Source: Pseudomonadota bacterium
Lineage (GTDB): Bacteria; Pseudomonadota; Alphaproteobacteria; Rhizobiales; Xanthobacteraceae
NCBI GenBank assembly: GCA_023388935.1
Contig: JAEWFG010000397.1
Coordinates: 22,092-86,091, forward strand
Direction: 5' to 3'
DNA: 64,000 bases
A model generated the notes under the pieces. The model made no database searches. It saw nothing but the letters and a program-made list of their open reading frames with translations, and was not told the origin of the DNA. Positions 44,172-52,802 of the stretch are shown one piece after another. How positions within the stretch are numbered: position 1 is the first letter of the stretch; the number at the start of each line of letters is the position of its first letter. The position numbers and the translations under genes are program-made.

Positions 44172-45332
44172 ATGCTTTCTGCCGACCGACCGGCGATACG
44201 CCTTGCGACGCGACTAGCCTTCCTCGTCGCGGGCTTTGGCATCGCGTGCTGGGCGCCGCTGGTGCCGTTCGCGAAGACGCGGCTCGCTGTCGATGACGGT
44301 GTCCTCGGACTGCTCCTGCTCAGCCTTGGCATCGGCTCGGTCGTCGCGATGCTTCTGACCGGTGTCATGAGCGCGCGCTACGGCAGCAAGCCGATCATCA
44401 TTGCGGGCGGGCTTGGTCTTGCGCTGGTCCTGCCTCTGCTGGCGATCGCGAGTTCGCCCGCAACGCTGGCGCTGGCGCTATTCGCATTCGGCGCCGCGCT
44501 CGGCTCCATCGATGTCGCCATGAACATTCACGCGGTGGAAGTGGAGCGCTCGGCAGGGCGTCCGCTGATGTCAGGCTTCCACGCGCTGTTCAGTATCGGC
44601 GGCTTCGCCGGATCCGCCCTGATGACCCTGCTGCTCTCGCTGCAACTTGGCGCGCTCACCTGCACGCTGATCTGCTCCGTCCTGATGCTGATCGCGATGC
44701 TGGTCGCCTGGCCGCGCCTGCTTCGTTCGGCGAAGGTGCAGGAAGGACCGCTCTTCGTGCTTCCGCGCGGGTTCGTGCTCCTGCTGGCACTGCTCGGCGC
44801 CATCACCTTCCTTGTCGAAGGCGCAATGCTGGATTGGGGCGCGTTGCTCGTCATCGGCGCGGGCCTTGTCTCCGAGGCGCAAGGCGGGACTGGCTATATC
44901 GTGTTCTCGATCGCGATGACCGCCGGCCGACTTGGCGGCGATGTGGTCGTCGCCCGTGTCGGGGATCGCACGACCTTGTTCTGGGGGAGCCTCATTGCAA
45001 TCGCGGGCTTCGTGGTCCTGCTCACCGCCCCGGTTGCAGCGGTCGCCATGGCCGGCTTCCTGCTCATCGGCCTCGGCGCGTCGAACCTCGTGCCGGTGCT
45101 GTTTCGCCGGGCGGCCACGCAGACCGTGATGCCTACGGGACTCGCCGTCGCCGCGATCACCACCGCCGGCTACGCCGGCATCCTCATCGGTCCAGCCGGT
45201 GTCGGCTTCGTCGCCCGTATCGGAGGGCTGCCAACGGCGTTCTGGCTCCTCGCCGCGCTGATGGGCCTCGTCACGCTTTCGGCGCGGATTGTCACGGCGC
45301 AGCAGCGCCAGAGATCGCGCGTCGACGCCTGA
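44172..45332 (+). CDS. MFS transporter
   Basis: 386 residues with about 12 membrane spans; MSARYGSKPIII is the loop 2-3 motif and the fold resembles the YbjJ/fucose-permease group of sugar or drug transporters. Start ATG 44172 (MLSADRPAIRLATRLAF) is preferred to in-frame ATG 44097, whose extra 25 residues are Ser/Pro-rich. Substrate unknown. Confidence 0.82.
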   Translation: MLSADRPAIRLATRLAFLVAGFGIACWAPLVPFAKTRLAVDDGVLGLLLLSLGIGSVVAMLLTGVMSARYGSKPIIIAGGLGLALVLPLLAIASSPATLALALFAFGAALGSIDVAMNIHAVEVERSAGRPLMSGFHALFSIGGFAGSALMTLLLSLQLGALTCTLICSVLMLIAMLVAWPRLLRSAKVQEGPLFVLPRGFVLLLALLGAITFLVEGAMLDWGALLVIGAGLVSEAQGGTGYIVFSIAMTAGRLGGDVVVARVGDRTTLFWGSLIAIAGFVVLLTAPVAAVAMAGFLLIGLGASNLVPVLFRRAATQTVMPTGLAVAAITTAGYAGILIGPAGVGFVARIGGLPTAFWLLAALMGLVTLSARIVTAQQRQRSRVDA

Positions 45333-45339
45333 GCGCCGC

Positions 45340-45432
45340 TCAGCCGTCTTCCGGTGGTGACCGCCAGCAGCCTGTCTTCCCGGCCTGACTCAGCTGCAGC
45401 AGATAGAACGTGATCCAGTATCCCCTGGCCAT
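45340..45432 (-). pseudogene. Possible truncated DUF1330 gene
   Basis: A strong ribosome site (GGGAGG, seven bases) and ATG start a 30-residue frame MARGYWITFYLLQLSQAGK ending PPEDG. The first ten residues match the usual start of DUF1330 proteins (M.KGYWI.FY), the rest does not. It follows msrA by two bases. Could instead be a genuine 30-residue peptide. Confidence 0.3.
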
Positions 45433-45434
45433 CT

Positions 45435-45950
45435 CTATCCTCCCGCGGCAGCCGCGCGGTGCGGCAGCTTCCAGTCGGGACGGATGAAGTGGCAGGTGTA
45501 ACCGTCGGGATAACGCTCGAGATAATCCTGATGCTCCGGCTCGGCTTCCCAGAACTCGCCGGCGGGCGAGACCTCCGTCACCACCCTGCCGGGCCACAGG
45601 CCCGATGCCTCGACGTCGGCGATGGTGTCTTCGGCAATCCGCTTCTGCTGATCGCTGGTATAGAAGATCGCTGAGCGGTAGCTCGTGCCTCGATCATTGC
45701 CCTGGCGGTTGAGCGTGGTGGGATCGTGGATCTGGAAGAAGAACTCGAGCATGGTCCGGAAGCTCGTCTTCGCGGGATCGAAGATGATCTCGATCGCCTC
45801 GGCATGGCCTTCGTGATTGCGGTAGGTTGCATTCTTCACCGCACCGCCGGTGTAGCCGACACGTGTCGAAATCACGCCGGGTTGCTTGCGGATGAGATCC
45901 TGCATGCCCCAGAAACAGCCTCCGGCCAAAACTGCGCGCTCCGTCGTCAT
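45435..45950 (-). CDS. msrA: Peptide methionine sulfoxide reductase A
   Basis: 171 residues with catalytic GGCFWG (Cys12), the substrate-binding GYTGG and YRSAIFY, and FWEAEPEHQDYLERYP typical of MsrA. ATG 45950 follows GGAG by seven bases. Repairs oxidised methionine. Confidence 0.95.
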   Translation of the reverse strand: MTTERAVLAGGCFWGMQDLIRKQPGVISTRVGYTGGAVKNATYRNHEGHAEAIEIIFDPAKTSFRTMLEFFFQIHDPTTLNRQGNDRGTSYRSAIFYTSDQQKRIAEDTIADVEASGLWPGRVVTEVSPAGEFWEAEPEHQDYLERYPDGYTCHFIRPDWKLPHRAAAAGG

Positions 45951-45966
45951 TTGATGCTCCATTCGT

Positions 45967-46422
45967 TCAGTCGCGATGCCCAGTGCTCTTCTCTGCAACA
46001 GCATGCAGGCGCGGGTCATCATGGTCGTCGTGATATTCGAGGCCGAGCGGGCCGATGGCAGAGACCTGCGTGACGTATTCGCCTGACTTCGCCCAGTGAA
46101 AATGCCAGGTCTCGCCGGGCAGGACAATGACGCTGCCCGGCGGATAGGCCTTGACCTTGTCGCCTTCAAAACTCTCGCCTAGCCCGATGTAGAAGACGCC
46201 CGACATGACCGTGTAGATGCGGTCCTCGGGATGCTTGTGCGGCATCAGCTTGGTGCCACCGGGCACCTTTACCCGAACCACGTAGGGTCCAGGTTCGCTG
46301 GGATGGCCGACCATTACCGCCAGCCTCGCTTCCGGCGGGAATGCCGGAAACGGCCGCCATGCGATGTCCTCGGGCAGGATCGCCCGGAACCTGTCTTCAT
46401 CCGGCTGATGTTGGCGAGGCAT
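45967..46422 (-). CDS. Cupin-domain protein
   Basis: 151 residues with the cupin metal motifs KLMPHKHPEDRIYTVMSGVFYIGLGE and PPGSVIVLPGETWHFHWA. Single cupin, probably metal-binding; the function cannot be told. Lies 16 bases before msrA in the same direction. Confidence 0.8.
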   Translation of the reverse strand: MPRQHQPDEDRFRAILPEDIAWRPFPAFPPEARLAVMVGHPSEPGPYVVRVKVPGGTKLMPHKHPEDRIYTVMSGVFYIGLGESFEGDKVKAYPPGSVIVLPGETWHFHWAKSGEYVTQVSAIGPLGLEYHDDHDDPRLHAVAEKSTGHRD

Positions 46423-46443
46423 GGCGCGGCTCCCTATGTTCGG

Positions 46444-46866
46444 CTAGTCCAGCTTCGCGTCGAGCGTGATCGCAGCGTTGAGCACCTTAGATACCGGACA
46501 ATTCTTCTCGGCCTCGCCGGCGATGCGGGCAAAGCCGGCGTCGTCGATGTTCGGCACCTTGGCGCGCAAGGTGAGCGCCGACTTGCTGATCTTGAAGCCC
46601 TTGCCTTCGGGCTCCAGCGTGACAGCGGCTTCGGTCGAGAGCTCATCAGGCGTGAAGCCGGCGAGTTGCAGGCCGAAGGCCAGCGCCATGGTAAAGCAGC
46701 CGGCATGCGCCGCCGCGATCAACTCCTCGGGATTGGTCCCCCTCTCGTTCTCGAAACGGGTCTTGAACGAATAGGGCGTCTCGGCGAGCACGCCGGATTC
46801 GCTCGACAGATGGCCAGTGCCATCGCGGCCCGTACCCTTCCATACTGCTTTCGCCTTGCGGATCAT
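46444..46866 (-). CDS. OsmC-family peroxiredoxin
   Basis: 140 residues. MIRKAKAVWKGTGRDGTGHL start, the Cys of AAAHAGCFTMALA and the second Cys of EAEKNCPVSKVLNA are the peroxidatic and resolving residues of OsmC/Ohr proteins. Destroys organic hydroperoxides with thiols. 21 bases before the cupin gene. Confidence 0.93.
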   Translation of the reverse strand: MIRKAKAVWKGTGRDGTGHLSSESGVLAETPYSFKTRFENERGTNPEELIAAAHAGCFTMALAFGLQLAGFTPDELSTEAAVTLEPEGKGFKISKSALTLRAKVPNIDDAGFARIAGEAEKNCPVSKVLNAAITLDAKLD

Positions 46867-47043
46867 CTCATTTCTCCTTGTTTTGTTCTCGGCGCCGGCG
46901 CTCCGCACCAGGGGGACGGCGGCCATGGCGTCACCACCTGTCGCCATTTCAACCGGTCGAGCGCCGCAGCGGTTCCGTCGCATAGGCCCTCGTGCGCTGT
47001 GTCAGCCAACGTCAGAAGATGAGTCTTCCAGGAATGCTGCAAC

Positions 47044-47733
47044 TCAGGACGGCAGCGGCTTGCCGGCCTGCTCGCGGACGATGTAGTCGGCGTACCAATC
47101 CGGCCAATTCTCATCGTGTCCGCCGGTCCGCTTCTCGTGCTCGCCATGCGCCGCCGCCGCGCGGCGCAGTGCCGCGGCAAGCTCAGTCTGCGAAGCGAAC
47201 ACCGTGCCGTCGCCCGCGATGCGTCCGGGCAGTCGCGCGGTAACTTCCTGGAACAGCCAGCCATTGCCGTCGGGATCACTGAACGACGCGAACGAACTGT
47301 AGCTGCCGCGCTTCGGGTCAACACCCCTGACCCGAACCCTGCCGAACAGATACGGCTCATCGGGCCCGGCATGAACATCGCCGGCACCATGGAATGGTTC
47401 AGTGACCTCGATGCCGCGGTCAAGCAGATCCTGTCGCGCCGCCGCCAGATCGGAGACGATCAGGTACAGGCCGCGCGCCGAACCGGGCGCTGCCGCCGTG
47501 ACGTTCTTGCCGAAGATCACCGAACAGGGCGAGCCCGGCGGCGTGAACTGGATCACGCGCCATTCGTCGCTGGATGCAAAATCAGCGTCCAATCGCCAGC
47601 CGAGACGGGTGTAGAACGCCTTGGCGCGGTCGACATCCAATACGGGGATCACGACGACCTCGAGCTTCAGATCAACGCGACGCGATTTCGAAGACTCGGC
47701 CGCGGCGTCGCGGTCGATTTGTGTAGTGGTCAT
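47044..47733 (-). CDS. VOC (glyoxalase/bleomycin-resistance) family protein
   Basis: 229 residues; a VOC domain in residues about 20-160 (VVIPVLDVDRAKAFYTRLGWRLDADF ... ASFSDPDGNGWLFQEV; metal Glu at its end), then a C-terminal extension HGEHEKRTGGHDENWPDWYADYIV seen in some actinobacterial and rhizobial members. Enzyme activity unknown. GTTA/TAAC repeats lie about 80 bases upstream. Confidence 0.82.
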   Translation of the reverse strand: MTTTQIDRDAAAESSKSRRVDLKLEVVVIPVLDVDRAKAFYTRLGWRLDADFASSDEWRVIQFTPPGSPCSVIFGKNVTAAAPGSARGLYLIVSDLAAARQDLLDRGIEVTEPFHGAGDVHAGPDEPYLFGRVRVRGVDPKRGSYSSFASFSDPDGNGWLFQEVTARLPGRIAGDGTVFASQTELAAALRRAAAAHGEHEKRTGGHDENWPDWYADYIVREQAGKPLPS

Positions 47734-47814
47734 GTCTAACTCCCTGATCCGCGGGTTCGATGCCGAGCCCGCCTTCTGCGCAATCACTTTCGCGCAGAAC
47801 GGAGAATATTGCTC

Positions 47815-47838
47815 GTTATGGGTTGTTAGGGCTCGTTA
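47815..47838 (-). promoter_or_regulatory. Triple TAAC direct repeat, 10-bp period
   Basis: GTTA at 47815, 47825 and 47835 (TAAC on the minus strand), exactly ten bases apart. Located about 80 bases upstream of the VOC gene. Spacing of one helical turn suits an OmpR/PhoB-type regulator. Confidence 0.45.
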
Positions 47839-47861
47839 GCGATTGCGAGCAGAGACGACCT

Positions 47862-48010
47862 TCAGGCAGCAGCCGGCAACATGATGGTCACCCGTGTGCC
47901 GCCCCGGCCGGCCTCGCCGTGCAGCCGCGCGTGGATGCTGCGTGCGAGCCCGCGCCCTGCTCGTTCCGCTCGTCGCGCGGTCCCAAGAAGGCCTCCGGAC
48001 TCGCGGTCTG
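47862..48010 (-). pseudogene. Remnant of a sensor histidine kinase C terminus
   Basis: The minus strand reads GLARSIHARLHGEAGRGG then TRVTIMLPAAA and stop (47862), the G2 box and last strand of a kinase ATP-binding domain. Further upstream, in a shifted frame, PEAFLGPRDERNEQGAG resembles the preceding segment. The remaining kinase is absent. Weak but the motif order is right. Confidence 0.4.
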
Positions 48011-48093
48011 ATCGCTGCCAGGGAGTTTGCTGGGTGCACAAAATTGAAAAGCATCTTCAACGGGATACCGCAACAGTATCCGCTCGCAACTCC

Positions 48094-48107
48094 TAACAGC
48101 TTCTAAC
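48094..48107 (+). promoter_or_regulatory. Double TAAC direct repeat
   Basis: TAACAGCTTCTAAC, ten-base period, 60 bases before the next gene and 13 bases after CGCTCGCA, which also precedes the repeats at 50056. Confidence 0.4.
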
Positions 48108-48166
48108 ACGCCAAGCCGCACGCGCCCCGCCATGGTGGTGATACTCCATGGTGGATATCGCGGGAC

Positions 48167-48874
48167 ATGGCACTTCTTGACGATGCAATCGATGCCAGCG
48201 GCGGTATGGCCCGCTGGAATAGCTTGAGCCGGTTCACGCTCCACCTCTCGGTCGCCGGAACGTTCTTCTCCAGCGCCGGACACGCCAGCGAATTCAAGGA
48301 CGTGACCGCGGAAGGATCGACCCGCACGCAGTCGGTCCGCTTCACCGGCATCACGGGGGGCGAACACTCCGGCTCGTTTCAGCCGGACGCGATCACCATC
48401 GAGAGCCTGGAGGAGGAGGTGCTGCGCACCTGGCAAAACCCGAGCCTTGCGTTTTCCGAGGCCGGCTCTCCTACGCTTGCCGACGAACTGCACCTCGTCT
48501 TCTTCTGCGGCGCAGCGATCTGGAATTATCTGACCAGTCCATTCCTGCTCGCTCATCCCGATATGGTGGTGGAGGAGCTTGCGCCGTGGCGCGAGAACAC
48601 CGAAACCTGGCGGCGATTGCGGGCGCAATTCCCGCCGAGCCTGGCGACGCTCGCGTCCGAGCAGGTCTTCTATTTCGACGAGAACGCCCAGCAACGGCGG
48701 ATGGATCACGATCTCTTCGGGATGCAGGTTGCACATTGCTGCTGGGCTCATGACAGCTTCGGCGGCATCGTCGTGCCGACGCTTCGACGTGCACAGACGC
48801 TGCTGCCTGACGGAACCGTGATTGCCAAGCCCGTGCTGATGGACGTCGAGATCTTTGACGCCGTCTTCGAATAG
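48167..48874 (+). CDS. Hypothetical protein
   Basis: 235 residues without a signal or membrane span. It starts MALLDDAIDASGGMARWNSLSRF, a pattern seen in LolA-like beta-sheet proteins, and carries VPTLRRAQTLLPDGTVIAKPVLM near the end. No catalytic motif recognised. Lies 73 bases before the alpha/beta hydrolase gene and may share its transcript. Confidence 0.65.
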   Translation: MALLDDAIDASGGMARWNSLSRFTLHLSVAGTFFSSAGHASEFKDVTAEGSTRTQSVRFTGITGGEHSGSFQPDAITIESLEEEVLRTWQNPSLAFSEAGSPTLADELHLVFFCGAAIWNYLTSPFLLAHPDMVVEELAPWRENTETWRRLRAQFPPSLATLASEQVFYFDENAQQRRMDHDLFGMQVAHCCWAHDSFGGIVVPTLRRAQTLLPDGTVIAKPVLMDVEIFDAVFE

Positions 48875-48947
48875 CGGCGACGACACCCGAGAGCAGGCAT
48901 CCCGGACGGTCACGCTTCGCACGATACAACGACGACAGGAGACACAC

Positions 48948-49991
48948 ATGTCCGACAACATCGACCGTGAACGACGCCGTTTCGTCGCCAGCGCCGCCAT
49001 GACACTTGCCGCAGCTCAGCTTTCGCTGAGCGCAACGGCCGCCGCGAAACCGGCAAAGTCTGCCGGCGCCATCAAGCCGGGCGCCAACACCGCGTTCGCC
49101 TCCCTGAAGCAGATCGACGCCGGCCTCCTCAACGTCGGCTATGTCGAGGCAGGTCCGGCTGACGGGCCACCCGTAGTCCTGCTGCACGGCTGGCCCTACG
49201 ACATCTACGCTTTCGTCGACGTCGCGCCGCTGCTCGCCGCAGCCGGCCATCGCGTCATCGCCCCCTATCTGCGCGGCTATGGCAGCACGCGCTTCCTGTC
49301 GGACGCGACGATGCGGAACGGGCAGCCGTCGGCGATAGCGGTCGACACCGTCGCGCTGATGGACGCATTGAAGATCGACAAGGCCACGCTCGCTGGCTTC
49401 GACTGGGGTGCACGCACCGCCAACATCATCGCTGCGCTCTGGCCCGAGCGCGTAAAGGCGATGGTCTCGGTGAGCGGCTACCTGATCGGCAGCCAGGAGG
49501 CCGGCAAGATGCCGCTGCCGCCGAAGGCCGAGCTGCAATGGTGGTACCAGTTCTACTTCGCGACCGAGCGCGGTCGCGAGGGCTATGACAAATACAGGCA
49601 CGATTTCTCCAAGCTGATCTGGCAGCTCGCTTCGCCGCAGTGGCACTTCGACGACGCCACCTTCGACCGCAGCGCCAAGGCGTTCGATAATCCGGACCAT
49701 GTCGCCATCGTGATCCACAATTACCGCTGGCGGCTCGGTCTCGCCGAGGGCGAAGCGAAGTACGCCGACTACGAGACGCGGCTCGCGCAAGCGCCCGTGA
49801 TCACCGTGCCCACCATCACCATGGAGGGCGACGCCAACGGGGCGCCGCATCCGGAGCCGTCCACTTACGCCAAGAAGTTCTCGGGTAAATATTCGCACAG
49901 GACCATCAAGGGCGGTATCGGACACAACCTGCCGCAGGAGGCGCCGAAGGCCTTTGCCGACGCAGTGCTCGACGTCATGGCGGAAGCTTGA
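48948..49991 (+). CDS. Alpha/beta hydrolase, epoxide hydrolase/dehalogenase type, exported
   Basis: 347 residues with a Tat-like start (RERRRFVASAAMTLAAAQL). HGWPYDIYAF gives the oxyanion loop and the nucleophile elbow is AGFDWGARTA, with Asp in place of Ser, as in epoxide hydrolases and haloalkane dehalogenases. Catalytic His is probably in GGIGHNLPQEAP. GAGGAG-type purine run near ATG 48948 (GACGACAGGAG at 48930s). Substrate not known. Confidence 0.82.
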   Translation: MSDNIDRERRRFVASAAMTLAAAQLSLSATAAAKPAKSAGAIKPGANTAFASLKQIDAGLLNVGYVEAGPADGPPVVLLHGWPYDIYAFVDVAPLLAAAGHRVIAPYLRGYGSTRFLSDATMRNGQPSAIAVDTVALMDALKIDKATLAGFDWGARTANIIAALWPERVKAMVSVSGYLIGSQEAGKMPLPPKAELQWWYQFYFATERGREGYDKYRHDFSKLIWQLASPQWHFDDATFDRSAKAFDNPDHVAIVIHNYRWRLGLAEGEAKYADYETRLAQAPVITVPTITMEGDANGAPHPEPSTYAKKFSGKYSHRTIKGGIGHNLPQEAPKAFADAVLDVMAEA

Positions 49992-50055
49992 ACGCCGGGT
50001 CGGCCAACGAACATCCTGCGACGGGCTGTAACACCATGTTCGCTCGCACAAAATC

Positions 50056-50079
50056 TAACACCTCCTAATCATCACTAAC
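50056..50079 (+). promoter_or_regulatory. Triple TAAC/TAAT direct repeat, 10-bp period
   Basis: TAAC at 50056, TAAT at 50066 and TAAC at 50076, preceded by CGCTCGCA at 50041. Upstream of the frameshifted AraC gene. Confidence 0.45.
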
Positions 50080-50130
50080 GGGCTTCTTGCCTGGCTCGCG
50101 CATATCCTCCGAGCATCAAAAGGCCTTGGA

Positions 50131-50165
50131 CTTGAGATTTGGGCTTGAGATTTGGGCTTGAGAGT
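50131..50165 (+). repeat. 13-bp tandem repeat, 2.6 copies
   Basis: CTTGAGATTTGGG repeats at 50131 and 50144, with a partial copy CTTGAGAG from 50157, in the leader of the AraC-type gene. Confidence 0.7.
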
Positions 50166-50210
50166 TTGCTGGTCGCCACCAGCGGCCGCGAAGCCAGGAG
50201 AGGACGAGCG

Positions 50211-51199
50211 ATGTTGACCGACTTGCAGGCGGCGCATGCCTGGATCGAACTTCCAGCCACCCCGCGGGATCACGAGGCCTCGCACCATGCGCAGGCGATC
50301 GCGCTCGAAAGCGAATGGCGTCAGGTCGATCTCGGCCAGGAAGGGGGCATCGCTGACATCACGATCTCGCGGTGGGAGGATTCCAGCGATACCTCGTCGC
50401 ACGAAGCGACGACGCCGGAGGACCGCTATTTCGTCGGTATCACCCTGAAAACCACGCGCGCGAAGCTCACCCGGGACCGTCAGATCATCTTCGACGGCAC
50501 CATGCCGGCGGGCACGCTGTATGTCAGCGGGCCGTCGAAGTCTCTCGGCGCAATTCCAGTCGCCGTGTGCGTTCCTTCACTTCCACATCGCCACCGATCA
50601 TTTCCCGGCGCTGTTGCCCGCGACCGAAAGGATTGGGAGACCTTGTCCTGCTGCGTGCCCCGCTCGCTGCCGAGCTCGCCAAGGCACTAACCGAGCATGG
50701 CAATGTCGCGAACAAGCCGTTTGCGCGCTGCATCGGCCAGACCCTTGCGATGCATCTCGCCCGGCTGGAGCTGCCCCGCGCCAGGGTGAATGCCTTGCCG
50801 AAATGGCGGCTGCGGTGCGTCGGGCAATACATCGCCGACCATTTCGACCGCTGCATCAGCCTGTCCGAGCTCGCCAATGTCGCTGGCCTCTCCAGAATGC
50901 ATTTCGCGGCACAATTCCGCGCCGCGACCGGCTATCGCCCGCGAGAATATCTGCTCAATCACCGGGTCGAGCATGCGAAGACCTTGCTCGCGACGACAGC
51001 GCGCCCTCTTGCCGAGATCGCGCTTGCCATCGGCTTCAGCACTCAGGCGCATTTTTCCACCGTCTTCAAGCGCATCAGCGGCCAGTCTCCGGCACGCTGG
51101 CGCCTCGCCAGCAAGAACGCGCGGCCTGCCGCAGAAGCGCTTCCGCGACGCCGTCCCGCCGTTGCGGACAGGGAGTGGATGGCCAGCGCGGCCGCGTAG
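50211..51199 (+). pseudogene. AraC-family regulator, frameshifted
   Basis: The first frame (from ATG 50211, MLTDLQAAHAWIELPATPRD) continues to about GPSKSLGA at 50548; the sense then passes to a second frame (QFQSPCAFLHFHIATDHF, to about 50625) and finally to a third (GLGDLVLLRAPLAAEL onward) that carries the intact C-terminal double helix-turn-helix (LSELANVAGLSRMHFAAQF and EIALAIGFSTQAHFSTVF). Two shifts split the sensor from the DNA-binding domain, so no full regulator can be made unless these are sequencing errors. Confidence 0.7.
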
Positions 51200-51730
51200 C
51201 TCGTGCGACGAAAGAGTGGACGACATGGGATCCGGCTCTACAGCGGACCGCCAAAGTGGGGATGTCCTCCGTCCGGGTTACGAGCGCGACGTGTGGCGCA
51301 TACCTTCCACGTCGTCATTGCGAGCGCAGCGAAGCAATCCAGAGTCTTTCTGCGGAGGGATTCCGGATTGCTTCGCTACGCTCGCAATGACGGAGCATGA
51401 GGCAACAACTCCTCTTCCAGCCCGCATTTTGAATCGCAGACACACTTTCTCGCTCTCGCGGCGCAATTCGCCCGAGCTTTGCAACATTTTGACAATGCCG
51501 CGTCGTTTCAAGCGCCCCTGTGTTTTACCCGACCGGCGAAGAGTTATTGACCTGCTCCAAAGCAACGCCGCAACGACCGATGCGACAGACCGGACCGCCT
51601 TGTCACAAAAACTACAATTGTAAATTGCCGCCCAATTTTATAACAATCAACGTGCCGGGCGTCGGCCTGTCCGCATCAGAGCGGAAGAGATCAGGCGACA
51701 GATTGATCTGTCAGAACGAATGGAGCCGTC
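51200..51730. other. 531-base intergenic region with a long palindromic repeat
   Basis: No gene supported. Contains the palindromic repeat at 51313-51392 and an AT-rich stretch (51605-51650, with CAATTGTAAATTG and TTTTATAACAATC) likely to be the promoter of the next gene. Confidence 0.5.
51313..51392. repeat. Bradyrhizobium-type long palindromic repeat
   Basis: Arms of 28 bases (51313-51340 and 51365-51392), starting CGTCATTGCGAGCGCAGCG and ending CGCTCGCAATGACG, pair with one mismatch around a 24-base loop. This sequence recurs between genes in rhizobial genomes as an intergenic palindrome. Confidence 0.85.
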
Positions 51731-52756
51731 ATGGCAACGCCACAGCATTTCTCTTCCGAACCATCACTCGCCGCTTTCGAGCTTCCAAAATGGCTCGTCG
51801 AGCCGGCCGTACGTTCGTGCCGGCTCGTCAATACCGCACTGGATTTCGTATTCTACGACGTTCCGAAGCTGCGTGCCGAGCTGACTGGGAAGGACGCGCA
51901 GATGGTGGCACAGGGCGAAAAGCCGCCCTCCCGGATTATGGATTTCGATGCCCTCAGCGATCCGGAAGGGTCGATGCTGCTCATCGACGCAACGACTCCG
52001 CCCTATGTTCACAAATACCGAAGCGTAGAGGCATTCCTCGGATCGAAATATCAGGAGACGCGAGACGTCGATATCGTCACGATCACAGGCGTCGGCAGTT
52101 CCGCCTTGGGAAGTGCGGCTTTGGCCTGGGATGTCTCGGCCGCTCTCCAAAGGCCGGTGCTCGCGCTCGTACCGGGTTACGGTGTCGCCGACGTCGTTCT
52201 CCAGTCGCTGGGCGGATGGGTCGCTTTCGGCCTGCACGATTACCTCGGCAGCAAATCGATGATCCAGGCGGGGCTCGCGACGACCGCGCCGCAGATCGCG
52301 GGTATCGGACGCAAGCTGGCGGCATCGATGCCCCAAGAGCCGACAGTGCGGGGAACACCAGTGTTCCGATACGGCTCGGGCTCGTCGGACGTGCTGCATT
52401 CGTTGCTCATCCACCGCGAAGGGCCGTTTCGCGTCCTGGTCGGGCACAGCAAAGGCGCCCTCCAGATCAACAACGCGATCCGATCGGTCCCGGCAGAACG
52501 GCTGAAGGGACTACGCGTGGTGACACTGGGATGTCCGATCGGCGAAGACCTGGCCGGTATTGACTACCACCAATATCTCGGCTTGTTCGACGCACTCGGG
52601 CAGCTCAACGCCTGGGGACATCGGCCCGAGCACTGGCCGCCAACCTGGCACAGCACCAATCCGACTTTGCCGCCGGCGATGGCTGCGGGAAAATTCGCGT
52701 CCGAGTCCGTCAACAATGGCGTAGCGCGGGCGCGCCCTGCACCATGTACGGGCTGA
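51731..52756 (+). CDS. Putative alpha/beta hydrolase (lipase-like)
   Basis: 341 residues. The only strong motif is VLVGHSKGALQINNAI, a GxSxG nucleophile elbow with Ser at the centre, preceded by PVLALVPGYGVADVVLQSLGG and followed by VTLGCPIGEDLAG. No signal peptide. The N-terminal 100 residues match nothing I know. Function unknown. Confidence 0.65.
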   Translation: MATPQHFSSEPSLAAFELPKWLVEPAVRSCRLVNTALDFVFYDVPKLRAELTGKDAQMVAQGEKPPSRIMDFDALSDPEGSMLLIDATTPPYVHKYRSVEAFLGSKYQETRDVDIVTITGVGSSALGSAALAWDVSAALQRPVLALVPGYGVADVVLQSLGGWVAFGLHDYLGSKSMIQAGLATTAPQIAGIGRKLAASMPQEPTVRGTPVFRYGSGSSDVLHSLLIHREGPFRVLVGHSKGALQINNAIRSVPAERLKGLRVVTLGCPIGEDLAGIDYHQYLGLFDALGQLNAWGHRPEHWPPTWHSTNPTLPPAMAAGKFASESVNNGVARARPAPCTG

Positions 52757-52802
52757 TGCGCGATGACGATTCATCCCAATCTCATCGCGCTTTAGCGTCT
52801 CC

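Larger units (their letters stand above)
47734..48166. other. 433-base region with TAAC repeats and a kinase remnant
   Basis: No complete gene. It contains three 10-bp-period GTTA repeats (47815-47838), a decayed histidine-kinase end on the minus strand (47862-48010) and two TAAC repeats (48094-48107) ahead of the next gene. Confidence 0.5.
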
